A stretch of DNA of 64,000 nucleotides from Dyadobacter fanqingshengii (GCF_023822005.2 NZ_CP098806.1:3906001-3970000); one strand, 5' to 3'; positions 1-8,023 are shown, counted from the first letter of the stretch. Made by a program: numbers and translations. The notes: generated by a model from the letters alone, not told the origin.

Positions 1-36
1 GCGATTGGCGAATTGGAAGGTCGTCTGAACAATTGA
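1..36 (+). CDS. 3' end of an unidentified protein gene (partial)
   Basis: The first 36 bases read in frame 1 as an open C-terminal tail of 11 residues (AIGELEGRLNN) closed by TGA. The other plus frames are also open briefly, so the frame is only the most likely one. The tail is too short to name a family. It precedes a small basic ribosomal-type gene and RNase G in the same orientation, so it may share their transcript. Confidence 0.35.
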   Translation, partial: AIGELEGRLNN

Positions 37-79
37 TAAGCAAAAAGAAAATCAATTTTTATTTTAAACGACATAAAAC

Positions 80-169
80 ATGCCTTGCGGAAAAAAGAGA
101 AAAAGACATAAGATCTCCACTCACAAGAGAAAGAAAAGACTTAGAAAAAACAGACATAAGAAGAAATAA
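80..169 (+). CDS. 29-residue AURKAIP1/COX24 (mS38/bS22-like) ribosomal protein
   Basis: This very small gene encodes 29 residues, starting MPCGKKRKRHK and ending RHKKK. Almost two thirds of the residues are Lys, Arg or His. The composition and the GKKRKRHK...THKRKKR pattern match the short Bacteroidota proteins placed in the AURKAIP1/COX24 domain family, whose mitochondrial relative mS38 and mycobacterial relative bS22 bind small-subunit rRNA. From that I infer a ribosome-bound RNA-contacting peptide. It starts at ATG 80 and ends at TAA 167-169, followed at once by a hairpin. It lies 125 bp upstream of RNase G, an RNA-processing partner in function. It is easily missed because of its length. 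Confidence 0.8.
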   Translation: MPCGKKRKRHKISTHKRKKRLRKNRHKKK

Positions 170-174
170 TATAT

Positions 175-207
175 CATGACCGGATTTTACAAAAAAGTCC
201 GGTCATG
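175..207 (+). terminator. Hairpin after the small ribosomal gene
   Basis: Positions 175-184 and 198-207 form a perfect 10 bp stem (CATGACCGGA with TCCGGTCATG), and inner A-T pairs extend it. It lies six bases after the TAA of the 29-residue gene. There is no clear T-run downstream, so it could be a weak terminator, an mRNA 3' end stabiliser or a processing site rather than a strong intrinsic terminator. Confidence 0.55.
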
Positions 208-294
208 CCTTCTTCCCCTCGTATGTATTGCCCCTTTCAGTCTGAAAGCGGAGGTTAAGTATCAACATTATATAGCCATTCAGTTGGTTGAACA

Positions 295-1857
295 TTGAGT
301 AACGAATTATTAATCAATTCTACTCAAAAGGGAGAACGTATAGCCCTTTTGCAGGATAAACGTCTTTTAGAATATCACGTCGAAACACCGGATCAAAGCT
401 TTACCGTTGGGGATATTTACCTCGGTACGGTTCGAAAGCTGGTAGCGGGGCTTAATGCCGCGTTTGTTGATGTCGGTTTTGAGAAAGACGCGTTTCTGCA
501 TTATCTCGATCTTGGGCCAAATATTAACTCTCTCAACAAACTGACTAAGGATGTAATATCCAAGCGGAACAATGCAGGCAAGTTGAGTAATTTCAAAATG
601 GAGCCTGAAATTGAGAAGCTTGGCAAGATTGATAAAGTCCTCTCCAAAAATCAACCTATTCTTGTCCAGATCGTTAAGGAGCCTATTTCTACGAAAGGCC
701 CGAGACTTTCCTGCGACATTTCGATTGCCGGCCGTTACATTGTACTGGTCCCTTTTTCCAATTCTGTAAACCTTTCTAAAAAGATCACCGACAAGCAGGA
801 GAGAAATCGTCTGCAACGTCTGATGTCGTCCATTAAGCCCGCAAATTTTGGTGTAATTATTCGCACCGTTGCAACTGGGAAGGATGTGGATGAGCTGAAT
901 AAGGATCTGCAAGACTGTCTGGAAAAGTGGGAAAATGGCATCAAAACATTGCGCGACGCCAAACCGCGTGACCGTGTGATAGGTGAAATGAACCGCGCAT
1001 CCTCGATCATCCGCGACATGCTGAATGAATCATTCGACAGCATTACAGTTGATTCCAAAGAGGTTTACGACGACATTAAGGCTTACATTCACAACATTGC
1101 GCCGGATAGGGAGAACATTCTGAAGCTGCACAATGGCAAAAATAAGCTCTTCGAACAATTCGGTCTTGAAAAGCAGATCAAGTCGTTATTTGGCCGCTCT
1201 GTAAGCTTGCCAAATGGCGGTTACCTGATCATTGAACACACTGAGGCGTTGCATGTTATCGACGTTAACAGTGGCAACAAGTCCAATTCAGAAGAAGATC
1301 AGGAAGCGACTGCATTGAGCGTGAACCTCGAAGCAGCCAAAGAAATTGCCCGTCAGTTGCGTTTACGCGATATGGGTGGAATTATCGTCGTCGATTTTAT
1401 CGATATGAAGAAAGCGGATAATAAACGCGTTCTTTTCGATACCATGCGCGACGAAATGAAAGGCGACCGGTCGAAATATACGATCCTGCCACTTTCAAAA
1501 TTTGGTCTGCTGCAAATTACCCGCCAGCGCGTAAGACCTGAAATGAACATTGTAACCCGCGAAACTTGCCCCACTTGCGGCGGAACGGGCACAATTCAGG
1601 CGAGTATTTTGGTATCTGATGTAATTTCAAATAATTTGGATTACATTCTTACCAAACAAAATGAACGTGGAATCACTATTTCACTTCATCCATTCCTGCA
1701 TTCTTATTTCACGAAAGGGTTAATTTCCGAGCAAATAAAGTGGCTTTTCCATTACAAAACGTGGGTGAAGCTGATCAAGGATACTTCGCTGGGTGTGGTT
1801 GATTTCAAATTCCACAACCGTTATGGTGAGGAAATTGAGATTGTTCCAGGTAATTAA
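295..1857 (+). CDS. rng: Ribonuclease E/G family endoribonuclease (RNase G)
   Basis: This is a single-strand-specific endoribonuclease for rRNA maturation and mRNA decay in the cytoplasm. At 520 residues it has the length of RNase G and lacks the long scaffold tail of RNase E. An S1-type RNA-binding segment lies near residues 35-75 (GDIYLGTVRKLVAGLNAAFV). The metal-binding catalytic acids are in HVIDVNSG (Asp323) and VVDFIDM (Asp367/Asp370). The zinc-link CPTCGG motif has Cys425 and Cys428. An in-frame TGA at 289-291 and the absence of an early ATG make TTG 295 the only reasonable start. It follows the small ribosomal gene on the same strand and converges on the enoyl-CoA hydratase gene with 24 bp between them. 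Confidence 0.95.
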   Translation: MSNELLINSTQKGERIALLQDKRLLEYHVETPDQSFTVGDIYLGTVRKLVAGLNAAFVDVGFEKDAFLHYLDLGPNINSLNKLTKDVISKRNNAGKLSNFKMEPEIEKLGKIDKVLSKNQPILVQIVKEPISTKGPRLSCDISIAGRYIVLVPFSNSVNLSKKITDKQERNRLQRLMSSIKPANFGVIIRTVATGKDVDELNKDLQDCLEKWENGIKTLRDAKPRDRVIGEMNRASSIIRDMLNESFDSITVDSKEVYDDIKAYIHNIAPDRENILKLHNGKNKLFEQFGLEKQIKSLFGRSVSLPNGGYLIIEHTEALHVIDVNSGNKSNSEEDQEATALSVNLEAAKEIARQLRLRDMGGIIVVDFIDMKKADNKRVLFDTMRDEMKGDRSKYTILPLSKFGLLQITRQRVRPEMNIVTRETCPTCGGTGTIQASILVSDVISNNLDYILTKQNERGITISLHPFLHSYFTKGLISEQIKWLFHYKTWVKLIKDTSLGVVDFKFHNRYGEEIEIVPGN

Positions 1858-1881
1858 GCCGATTCAAAACCGCATTAATCA

Positions 1882-2709
1882 TTATTTCCCTTTCCAGTTC
1901 GGGCTTCTTTTCTCTTTGAAAGCCTGCATTCCTTCTTTTGCATCCTCGGATCGCAGAATCTGATCTAATTGTGCTTTGAGGAAGCTGTGCTGCTCATTCC
2001 CAGGAGTATCTTTCAAATGTTGAAATGCGTTCATGCCTTGCTGGATCGCGTACGGAGCATTCTGACAGATTTCAGCGGCCAAAAGCTGGACTTCTTCGGC
2101 GATGTTTCCCGCGAGTGCAATGTATGTTACCAACCCTAATTGAAGTGCTTCTTCCGCATCATAGCTTTTCCCGGTAATGCACATTTCCAGTGTTTTTCTG
2201 GGAGAAATAATCTGGTTAAGCGACGCCATAACCTGCATCGGCCAAATCCCACGCTTCACTTCCGGTAAGCTGTAACTTGCTTCAATTACACTAAAAACAA
2301 ATGTAGAGCCGCAAATAATCAAAAATCCGCCTGCCAAAACCGAACCCTCGATCTGCGCAATGCTTGGTTTACAAACCTCATTAAAAGCATCACCAAGTTT
2401 CGCTTCTTCCCGAATTTGTGGTAAAGCAGGATTTTTAATGTTTGCAGCAGCATCATGAAAAGAAATTAAGTCTGCTCCGGCGCAAAAAACAGGGCCTTCG
2501 GCATTCACGATCAGGCAACGCACTTCGCTGTTATAATGTGCATAAGCCAATGCAAAAACGATTTCCTCGGCCATAGTCGGCGTGAAAGCATTGCGTTTTT
2601 CAGGACGGCTTAATGTGATCGTGAAGATGTGATTTGATAGAGAAGTTTTGATATATAAAAACTTCACTGACTCGAAAGTCTGCACGTCCTCTTCTGTATA
2701 AAATCGCAT
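1882..2709 (-). CDS. Enoyl-CoA hydratase/isomerase (crotonase) family protein
   Basis: This 275-residue crotonase-fold protein would act on an acyl-CoA thioester in the cytoplasm. The oxyanion-hole loops are visible at FCAGADL (about 75-81) and the GSVLAGGF segment (about 122-129). The SLPEVKRGI motif supplies Glu150, in the place of the second catalytic Glu of hydratases. The first catalytic Glu is not obvious, because the residues after the second loop (IICGSTFVF) are unusual, so isomerase or another crotonase chemistry is possible. It is the last gene of a probable minus-strand run aat-proB-proA-argE'-ech, 32 bp after argE'. Nothing ties it to amino-acid synthesis beyond position. Confidence 0.85.
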   Translation of the reverse strand: MRFYTEEDVQTFESVKFLYIKTSLSNHIFTITLSRPEKRNAFTPTMAEEIVFALAYAHYNSEVRCLIVNAEGPVFCAGADLISFHDAAANIKNPALPQIREEAKLGDAFNEVCKPSIAQIEGSVLAGGFLIICGSTFVFSVIEASYSLPEVKRGIWPMQVMASLNQIISPRKTLEMCITGKSYDAEEALQLGLVTYIALAGNIAEEVQLLAAEICQNAPYAIQQGMNAFQHLKDTPGNEQHSFLKAQLDQILRSEDAKEGMQAFKEKRSPNWKGK

Positions 2710-2741
2710 ATTGGCGCTGGTTAGCGATGTAAAATGCGGAA

Positions 2742-3830
2742 TTAGTCAGTCTTTTTAACAACGCCTTCCAGCATCGCAATGTACTGTTTTATGCCCGCCT
2801 CGATTTCTTGAAGATAAATAAATTCATCCGCACTATGTGACCTTCCGGAATGTCCCGGCCCCATTTTTAATGACGGACAATCTAATAGCGCCTGGTCGGA
2901 AGTTGTAGGCGAACCATATGCTTCCCTTCCTAATTTCAAACCTTCCTGAACAATCGGATGATCCATCGGAATGCTCGAAGGGCGCAATCGGATAGATCTG
3001 GCCGCAACGTCAGATTGGATATTGTCCTGAATCACTTCAATCACCTCTTCCAAAGTATATTGATCCGTAACCCGCACGTCAATAGTGAAGCTACAAGCAT
3101 CAGGCACTACATTGTGCTGCGTTCCCGCATTAATGATTGTAACGGACATTTTCACCGGCCCCAGTGTGGGCGAAACCTTTGGAAACTTGTATTCCTGAAT
3201 CCAGCTAATGTCCTTTAAAGCTTTGTAAATCGCATTATCACCTTCCTCGCGCGCTGCGTGACCGGATTTCCCCTTTGCCGTGCAATCGAGAACCAGTAAG
3301 CCCTTTTCAGCGACGGCCAAATGCATTTCAGTAGGCTCGCCGACAATAGCAAAAGCGATCTCAGGCAATTCGGGAACGACAATTTCCAATCCTTCCTTCC
3401 CGGAAATTTCTTCTTCGGCAGTTGCAGCAATGGCAATGTTATAAGCAAGATCCGACCGATCATAAAAATAACAGAACGTCGCAATCAGCGAAACCAGGCA
3501 ACCGCCAGCATCATTACTGCCCAATCCAAACAATTTATCATCTTCGACAATGGCATTAAACGGATCCAACGTCCAGGATTTGTTCGGTTTGACCGTGTCG
3601 TGGTGGGAATTTAAAAGCAATGTAGGCTTCTTCTTATCGAAATGACGGTTGAAGGCCCAGAGATTGTTCTTTTTTTGCTGAAAAGGAATGTTTTTTGACT
3701 CGAAATAATCAGCAATCAGCTGCGCTGTATTTGCCTCTTCTTTACTAAATGAAGGCGTTTCGATCAGGCTTTTCAGCAATGATACCGCTTCGTTTGTTAA
3801 TGTTTGTATATTTTCCAAAGCGCTTACCAT
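2742..3830 (-). CDS. M20 family metallopeptidase, ArgE-like N-acyl-citrulline/ornithine deacylase
   Basis: This M20 zinc hydrolase of 362 residues very likely removes the N-acyl group in arginine synthesis. Metal ligands typical of M20 are present: HHD at 76-78, NDAGG with Asp107, the catalytic EEE near 139-141, GEPTE with Glu165, and a C-terminal HSADEF. The central dimerisation domain spans about 175-290. The start overlaps the end of proA by seven bases, so the genes are translationally coupled. In Bacteroidota with ArgF'-type transcarbamylases the substrate is expected to be N-acyl-citrulline. The Ala90 ArgF' of this window points to N-succinyl-citrulline (inference). A dipeptidase-like role is a less likely alternative. 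Confidence 0.85.
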   Translation of the reverse strand: MVSALENIQTLTNEAVSLLKSLIETPSFSKEEANTAQLIADYFESKNIPFQQKKNNLWAFNRHFDKKKPTLLLNSHHDTVKPNKSWTLDPFNAIVEDDKLFGLGSNDAGGCLVSLIATFCYFYDRSDLAYNIAIAATAEEEISGKEGLEIVVPELPEIAFAIVGEPTEMHLAVAEKGLLVLDCTAKGKSGHAAREEGDNAIYKALKDISWIQEYKFPKVSPTLGPVKMSVTIINAGTQHNVVPDACSFTIDVRVTDQYTLEEVIEVIQDNIQSDVAARSIRLRPSSIPMDHPIVQEGLKLGREAYGSPTTSDQALLDCPSLKMGPGHSGRSHSADEFIYLQEIEAGIKQYIAMLEGVVKKTD

Positions 3831-5074
3831 CTAACTTGCCCGTCACCTTTTACAATCCATTTTTCGGTCACGAGCTTTTCGAGTGCGAAAGGCCCGCGCG
3901 CGTGCAGCTTTTGTGTTGATATGCCAATCTCAGCACCTAATGCGAAGACAGCGCCGTCCGTGAAGCGCGTTGATGCGTTGGCATAAACTGCGGCAGCATC
4001 CACTTCTCTAAGAAACCTTTCAATTCCGGCATCGTCCTTCGAAATGATCGCTTCGGAATGTCTTGAAGAATGTGCCCGGATATGTTCCAAAGCATCATCC
4101 AGCCCATCTACGACTTTCACAGAACATTTATAATCTAAAAATTCTCTTCCAAAATCCGCTTCCTCAGCATGTTGCAGCATTGGATAACCGTCTTTTTCAA
4201 AAATCGAATATGATGTTTCATCAGCAAAAACTTCGACATTCCATTTGATGAAGTCTTCTTTCAACCTTGGCAAAAACTCCGCTGCGATTTCCCTATCTAC
4301 TAAAATCGTGTCTAGCGAATTGCAAACAGATGGCCGTGAAACCTTTGCATTCACCACAATTTTAGCCGCTTTTTCCAGATCGCCGGTTTTTTCAACATAT
4401 GTATGACAAACGCCTGCTCCCGTTTCAATGGTGGGAACCAGCGAATTTTCACGCACGAATTTGATCAGGCTTTCAGAGCCTCTTGGAATGATAATGTCCA
4501 CAAATCGGGTCGCAGTAAGCAATTCTGAAACAAACTTCCGGTCCGTTGGCAGCAACATAACTGCGGCAGGATCAATGTTGAATTCGGCGAGCGTTTCGTG
4601 GATCAAACCCACCAGATAGAGATTGGAGTAATGTGCTTCCTTACCACCTTTCAAAACACAAGCATTCCCGGACCGAAGGCAAAGGGACGCAACATCCAAT
4701 GTGACATTTGGCCTGGATTCATAAATAACCCCTACAACGCCCAGCGGAACCGCTATTTTGCGTAGGGACAAACCTTGCTCAATTGTACGTTCCAGCAACA
4801 CTTCACCGCTCGGATCAGGCAATGCTGCCACATCAAGGAGACTTTGCGCCAAACCTTGAATTCTTTGTTCATTGAGCAACAACCGGTCTTTTTTCGGATC
4901 GGAGTCGTCCATCACATCAAGATCTTTCTTATTCTCGGCGATAATGTTGGCAACATTGGCCAAAACTTTATCTGCAAGACTGAGCAAAAGGTCTGCACGC
5001 TGCCGATCGGACAAATTCCGAACAGAGGCAGATGCCTTTTGGGTTTGTTCTAATAGCGGTAAAATGGATTCCAT
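3824..5074 (-). CDS. proA: Glutamate-5-semialdehyde dehydrogenase (gamma-glutamyl phosphate reductase)
   Basis: ProA reduces gamma-glutamyl phosphate with NADPH to glutamate-5-semialdehyde, the second step of proline synthesis. The 416-residue length is standard. The aldehyde-dehydrogenase-fold landmarks include YESRPNVT (about 118-125), the SGNACVLKGGKEA loop (about 135-147) and the catalytic Cys251 in RPSVCNSLDT. The start ATG overlaps the TAA of proB by one base (TAATG), and its end overlaps the start of argE'. This tight packing supports a proB-proA-argE' operon. Confidence 0.97.
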   Translation of the reverse strand: MESILPLLEQTQKASASVRNLSDRQRADLLLSLADKVLANVANIIAENKKDLDVMDDSDPKKDRLLLNEQRIQGLAQSLLDVAALPDPSGEVLLERTIEQGLSLRKIAVPLGVVGVIYESRPNVTLDVASLCLRSGNACVLKGGKEAHYSNLYLVGLIHETLAEFNIDPAAVMLLPTDRKFVSELLTATRFVDIIIPRGSESLIKFVRENSLVPTIETGAGVCHTYVEKTGDLEKAAKIVVNAKVSRPSVCNSLDTILVDREIAAEFLPRLKEDFIKWNVEVFADETSYSIFEKDGYPMLQHAEEADFGREFLDYKCSVKVVDGLDDALEHIRAHSSRHSEAIISKDDAGIERFLREVDAAAVYANASTRFTDGAVFALGAEIGISTQKLHARGPFALEKLVTEKWIVKGDGQVRW

Positions 5075-6138
5075 TATAATAGTACGATATCGTTGGCATG
5101 TGCCACTTCAAAATTCACTGTTTTCATATTGGCGCGGATGGCAGCCGAAGTTTCCCTCGCGCGTGCAACCGCGATCATTTCCTCGGAAGGAGAATATATT
5201 TCAATGATTTCACCGGATTCGAAATCGCCGGTTACTTCCACCACGCCTACTGCAAGCAAGCTTTTTCTTCTTAATAATGCTTTGGAAGCACCTTCATCAA
5301 TCTGCAAACTTCCTGAAACCAATCCGCCGCTTCCTAACCATCTGTTCCGGGCTGAAAGTGTGCTTTTGCCGGCGCTGATAACCGTTCCTGCATTTCCTTT
5401 TAAAGCTTCAAGCAGCTCATCCTGTTCTTTCATGCCGAAAATGACCACTTTGATCGCCATTCTAGCCGCCAGTTTGGCGAATGTCAGTTTGGATGCCATT
5501 CCGCCCAAACCTAGAAAGGATTTGTCGGTCCGTACGAATTTGAAAACCTCATTCACATTGGATACGTTCCTGAGAATGTTGCCCCGCTCGTCCAGCAGGC
5601 CGCCGACCGATGTGCAGAACATCAACGACTCGGCTCCAAAACCTACTGCAAGCAATGTGGCCAGCTCGTCATTGTCCGAAAATTTCAATTCACGGTCACT
5701 TACAACGTCGTTCTCATTTACGATGGGAATAATGTTGTTTTCCCACAATTCTTCAAACGTTTCCTTCAATTGCAGAAACTTGGCGCGGTTGGCAAAATGC
5801 TGCCTTTCACAAAGACTTTGTGCAATGTAGATCTTGTTAGGCGCAAAATAAGTCGCATATAAACCCACTAAAAGCGGATTTCCAACAGACGCAGCAGCTT
5901 TCCGTTGCGTCATCGTGCCTTTATAATCCTGGATATAAGCTTTCCCCGCACCAACGGCACCAGAAGAAACAATGATAATCCTATATTGAGAATGGATTGC
6001 CGAGACTTGCCGCGCTATTTCCGAAATAATCCTGACGTCAGGTTCACCGGAGGGAAGGGTTATAGAGGCAGTCCCGAATTTTATTACGAGTATTGGTTTT
6101 GACACTTTGAAAAATTGCTTGAACGGGACGCAAGTCAT
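5074..6138 (-). CDS. proB: Glutamate 5-kinase
   Basis: ProB phosphorylates glutamate on its gamma-carboxyl, the committed and normally proline-inhibited step of proline synthesis. The 354 residues contain an amino-acid kinase domain (VIKFGTASIT near 18-27, VSSGAVGAGK near 58-67, NENDVVSD near 140-147, GLGGMASKL near 211-219) and a C-terminal PUA domain (about 268-345). The outermost ATG is at 6136-6138. A GTG at 6103-6105 would give VSKPILVIKFG and fits the usual family N-terminus better, so the true start may lie there. It is the first gene of the proBA-argE' set and follows aat by 46 bp. Confidence 0.95.
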   Translation of the reverse strand: MTCVPFKQFFKVSKPILVIKFGTASITLPSGEPDVRIISEIARQVSAIHSQYRIIIVSSGAVGAGKAYIQDYKGTMTQRKAAASVGNPLLVGLYATYFAPNKIYIAQSLCERQHFANRAKFLQLKETFEELWENNIIPIVNENDVVSDRELKFSDNDELATLLAVGFGAESLMFCTSVGGLLDERGNILRNVSNVNEVFKFVRTDKSFLGLGGMASKLTFAKLAARMAIKVVIFGMKEQDELLEALKGNAGTVISAGKSTLSARNRWLGSGGLVSGSLQIDEGASKALLRRKSLLAVGVVEVTGDFESGEIIEIYSPSEEMIAVARARETSAAIRANMKTVNFEVAHANDIVLL

Positions 6139-6184
6139 AGCGCAGCCCCAGGTCTGTAATCTGAGCCTAAAAGTAGAAAATTAT

Positions 6185-6805
6185 TCAAAGAATGTCTTCC
6201 AGCACATGACCATTAAACCTTCTTTTCAACTTTAATGCTTTTTGCAGTTGGTCCAGATATTCCTCGCGCGCAATTTCTATGGCGCCGTAGCGCAGCACAT
6301 TATCATTGATAAACTGCGTATCCAGCAAAACAAAACGATTCATCCGCAGGATCTGGATCAGATAATGAAAAGCCACTTTCGAAGCATTACTCTCCGCTGA
6401 AAACATCGACTCCCCAAAGAAAACACCATTGATCGAAACGCCATACAACCCTCCTACCAGCTTATTTCCGCGATAAGTCTCCACGCTATGTGCGTAACCG
6501 AGCTCATGCAGGGCGGTGTAAGAAGAAATGATCTCCTCCGAAATCCAGGTCCCCTGTTCCGTTGCCCTGGGTGCAGAACAGCCCCGCATAACACCTTCAA
6601 AATCGGCATTAACCCTTATCTCAAAGTATTTTTTGTTCAGAACAGGCCGCAGTGATCTCGACGGTTTGTATGTATCAATCGGAATTACTGCCCTTGGATT
6701 TGGAGAATACCAATAAATAGTCCCGTCCGCTTCGGCCATTGGGAAAATCCCATTTATATATCCATTTAAAAGGTCATCTGTACTAATTGCTGACATGAAA
6801 GCCAT
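6185..6805 (-). CDS. aat: Leucyl/phenylalanyl-tRNA--protein transferase
   Basis: Aat transfers Leu or Phe from aminoacyl-tRNA to proteins with N-terminal Lys or Arg, marking them for ClpAP degradation (bacterial N-end rule). The 206-residue protein shows the family signatures FPMAEADG...YWYSPNPRAVIP near 21-42, an RGCSAPR motif, WISEEI, and the C-terminal GGLYGVSINGVFFGESMFS and LLDTQF segments. Length is typical. ATG 6803-6805 is used here, and a second Met three codons in is equally possible. It is probably the first gene of the minus-strand run leading into proBA. The link to proline synthesis is positional only. Confidence 0.95.
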   Translation of the reverse strand: MAFMSAISTDDLLNGYINGIFPMAEADGTIYWYSPNPRAVIPIDTYKPSRSLRPVLNKKYFEIRVNADFEGVMRGCSAPRATEQGTWISEEIISSYTALHELGYAHSVETYRGNKLVGGLYGVSINGVFFGESMFSAESNASKVAFHYLIQILRMNRFVLLDTQFINDNVLRYGAIEIAREEYLDQLQKALKLKRRFNGHVLEDIL

Positions 6806-7158
6806 ATTTTAAGATTTCTGCGCCTCGGTTTTGTCCAAAACGCAAGCGGGTAAGTAATAAAAACTTTTCTTCCAAAACGAACCATAAAAATATATCTTCT
6901 GTTTCTTTGGAGTGACAATTTTTTTTTCAAAATTTGCAGTCTCTTAGACGCATTAGCAAGTCAATGAACGACAACGGCATACATACTGTTCTTCATACTA
7001 CGCCTTTTCGATTCAGGTCCCCCCGGACCGCATAATTATCTTTTACCTACGTGGTAAAACTTTTATACCCACCAATTTTTTCAATTTTCAAAACGTCCCA
7101 TCGTTTTCTCTGGGTGTAATAATTATTGTTTCGAACATTTTTTGTCAGCAAGCCATCA
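6806..7158. other. Divergent intergenic region between aat and the arginine cluster
   Basis: This stretch of about 350 bp separates the divergent aat and GNAT genes and must hold both promoters. I see no convincing ORF or RNA gene. It contains a short hairpin (GGTCC 7016-7020, GGACC 7025-7029) and a stronger inverted repeat at 7041-7059 described separately. No exact TAnnTTTG box with a good upstream TTG was found for either gene. Confidence 0.5.
7041..7059. promoter_or_regulatory. Candidate operator: TTTTACC-N5-GGTAAAA inverted repeat
   Basis: Positions 7041-7047 and 7053-7059 are perfect inverted half-sites around TACGT. A third related half-site, TTTTATACC, follows at 7061-7069. The array sits about 100 bp before the ATG of the GNAT gene that heads the arginine cluster, a plausible place for an arginine-responsive repressor. 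No regulator is identified and the site is not a recognised ArgR box. Confidence 0.35.
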
Positions 7159-7887
7159 ATGAAAAATACCGAAGTAGTGGGCAGTAAGTTTATAGTTCAG
7201 ACTGCCAATGAAAATCATCTTCATTTTGCCGAAATTATTTGTGCAGAAATGGAAGAGAGCGCTAAAAAGCGTGGTACTGGTATAGCCAAACGTTCCCCCG
7301 TATATATAATGGAAAAAATGGTGGAAGGAAAAGCCATCATTGCCACCACAGATTCCGGCATATGGGTTGGTTTTTGTTACATCGAAACATGGGAACATGG
7401 CAAGTTTGTAGCAAATTCCGGACTGATCGTTCACCCTGATTTCCGTAACAGCGGAATGGCCAAAGCCATCAAGCAAAAAGCCTTTGAATTATCCCGCCAG
7501 AAATATCCTGATGCGAAAATCATTGGTATAACTACGAGTTTGCCCGTGATGAAAATCAATTCAGACTTGGGTTACGAGCCGGTAACATTTAGTGAGTTGC
7601 CTGCGGATGATGCTTTCTGGAAAGGATGCGCGAGCTGTGTCAATTATGATGTGTTGACACGGACCGGCAGAAAACATTGCTTGTGCACCGGAATGATGTA
7701 CAATCCTGAGGATAAGAAAAAAGAAGAAGTTGCTGTTGCTACGGGTGTAGAGCCGGAGAAACATTCCTGGGATTTTCTGAAAGAATCCAGCTTGTACGAG
7801 CGCTGGATGCGTATTAAGCAACGCATTTTGTTGCGAAGGGAAGAACGCGCCAGAAAGAAAAACGCCGGGTCCGTGCTCGTACATTAA
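7159..7887 (+). CDS. GNAT-family N-acyltransferase, probable N-acyl (acetyl/succinyl) glutamate synthase of the arginine pathway
   Basis: This is a GNAT acyltransferase (242 residues from ATG 7159) at the head of the arginine gene cluster. Position suggests that it acylates glutamate, replacing classical ArgA/ArgJ. The GNAT core covers about residues 10-145, with the beta4 strand GLIVHPDFRNSGMAKAIK holding the acyl-CoA pyrophosphate loop. A Cys-rich stretch follows: C157xxC160 and C174xC176, in GCASCVNYD and HCLCTGMMY, likely a metal-binding knuckle. I recall the same pattern in arginine-cluster GNATs of other Bacteroidota. The tail is basic (KQRILLRREERARKK). An upstream TTG at 7126 in frame is a less likely start. 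An intrinsic terminator follows at 7923-7972, so the gene is transcribed separately from argG. Confidence 0.75.
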   Translation: MKNTEVVGSKFIVQTANENHLHFAEIICAEMEESAKKRGTGIAKRSPVYIMEKMVEGKAIIATTDSGIWVGFCYIETWEHGKFVANSGLIVHPDFRNSGMAKAIKQKAFELSRQKYPDAKIIGITTSLPVMKINSDLGYEPVTFSELPADDAFWKGCASCVNYDVLTRTGRKHCLCTGMMYNPEDKKKEEVAVATGVEPEKHSWDFLKESSLYERWMRIKQRILLRREERARKKNAGSVLVH

Positions 7888-7922
7888 AGCACCGCATTTA
7901 TTTACAGATTTATATATCTTTT

Positions 7923-7972
7923 AAATACCTCGCCCGGCAGCCCTTTTTTGGCCCAGAGCGAGGTATTTTTTT
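7923..7972 (+). terminator. Intrinsic terminator between the GNAT gene and argG
   Basis: AAATACCTCGC (7923-7933) pairs with GCGAGGTATTT (7958-7968), an 11 bp perfect stem around a 24-base loop, and the stem runs into a T tract ending at 7972. It lies 36 bp after the GNAT stop codon. It separates GNAT transcription from the argG promoter just downstream. Attenuation control is possible but there is no sign of a leader peptide. Confidence 0.75.
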
Positions 7973-7974
7973 GT

Positions 7975-7982
7975 TACTTTTG
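7975..7982 (+). promoter_or_regulatory. Bacteroidota-type -7 box TACTTTTG upstream of argG
   Basis: TACTTTTG matches the TAnnTTTG -7 consensus of Bacteroidota sigma factor RpoD. A TTG at 7948-7950 lies 24 bases upstream, slightly beyond the usual -33 spacing and inside the preceding terminator loop. Initiation near 7990 would leave a leader of about 35 bases before the argG ATG at 8024. Confidence 0.55.
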
Positions 7983-8023
7983 TACTCCAATTTAAGCATT
8001 TAGTCAGAATCAGATTTAATATA

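Noticed and set aside
5093..5830. Long plus-strand frame (245 codons) opposite proB
   Set aside because: Fully antisense to a clear proB with strong motifs; its translation is Ser/Thr/Pro-rich shadow sequence with no family signature.
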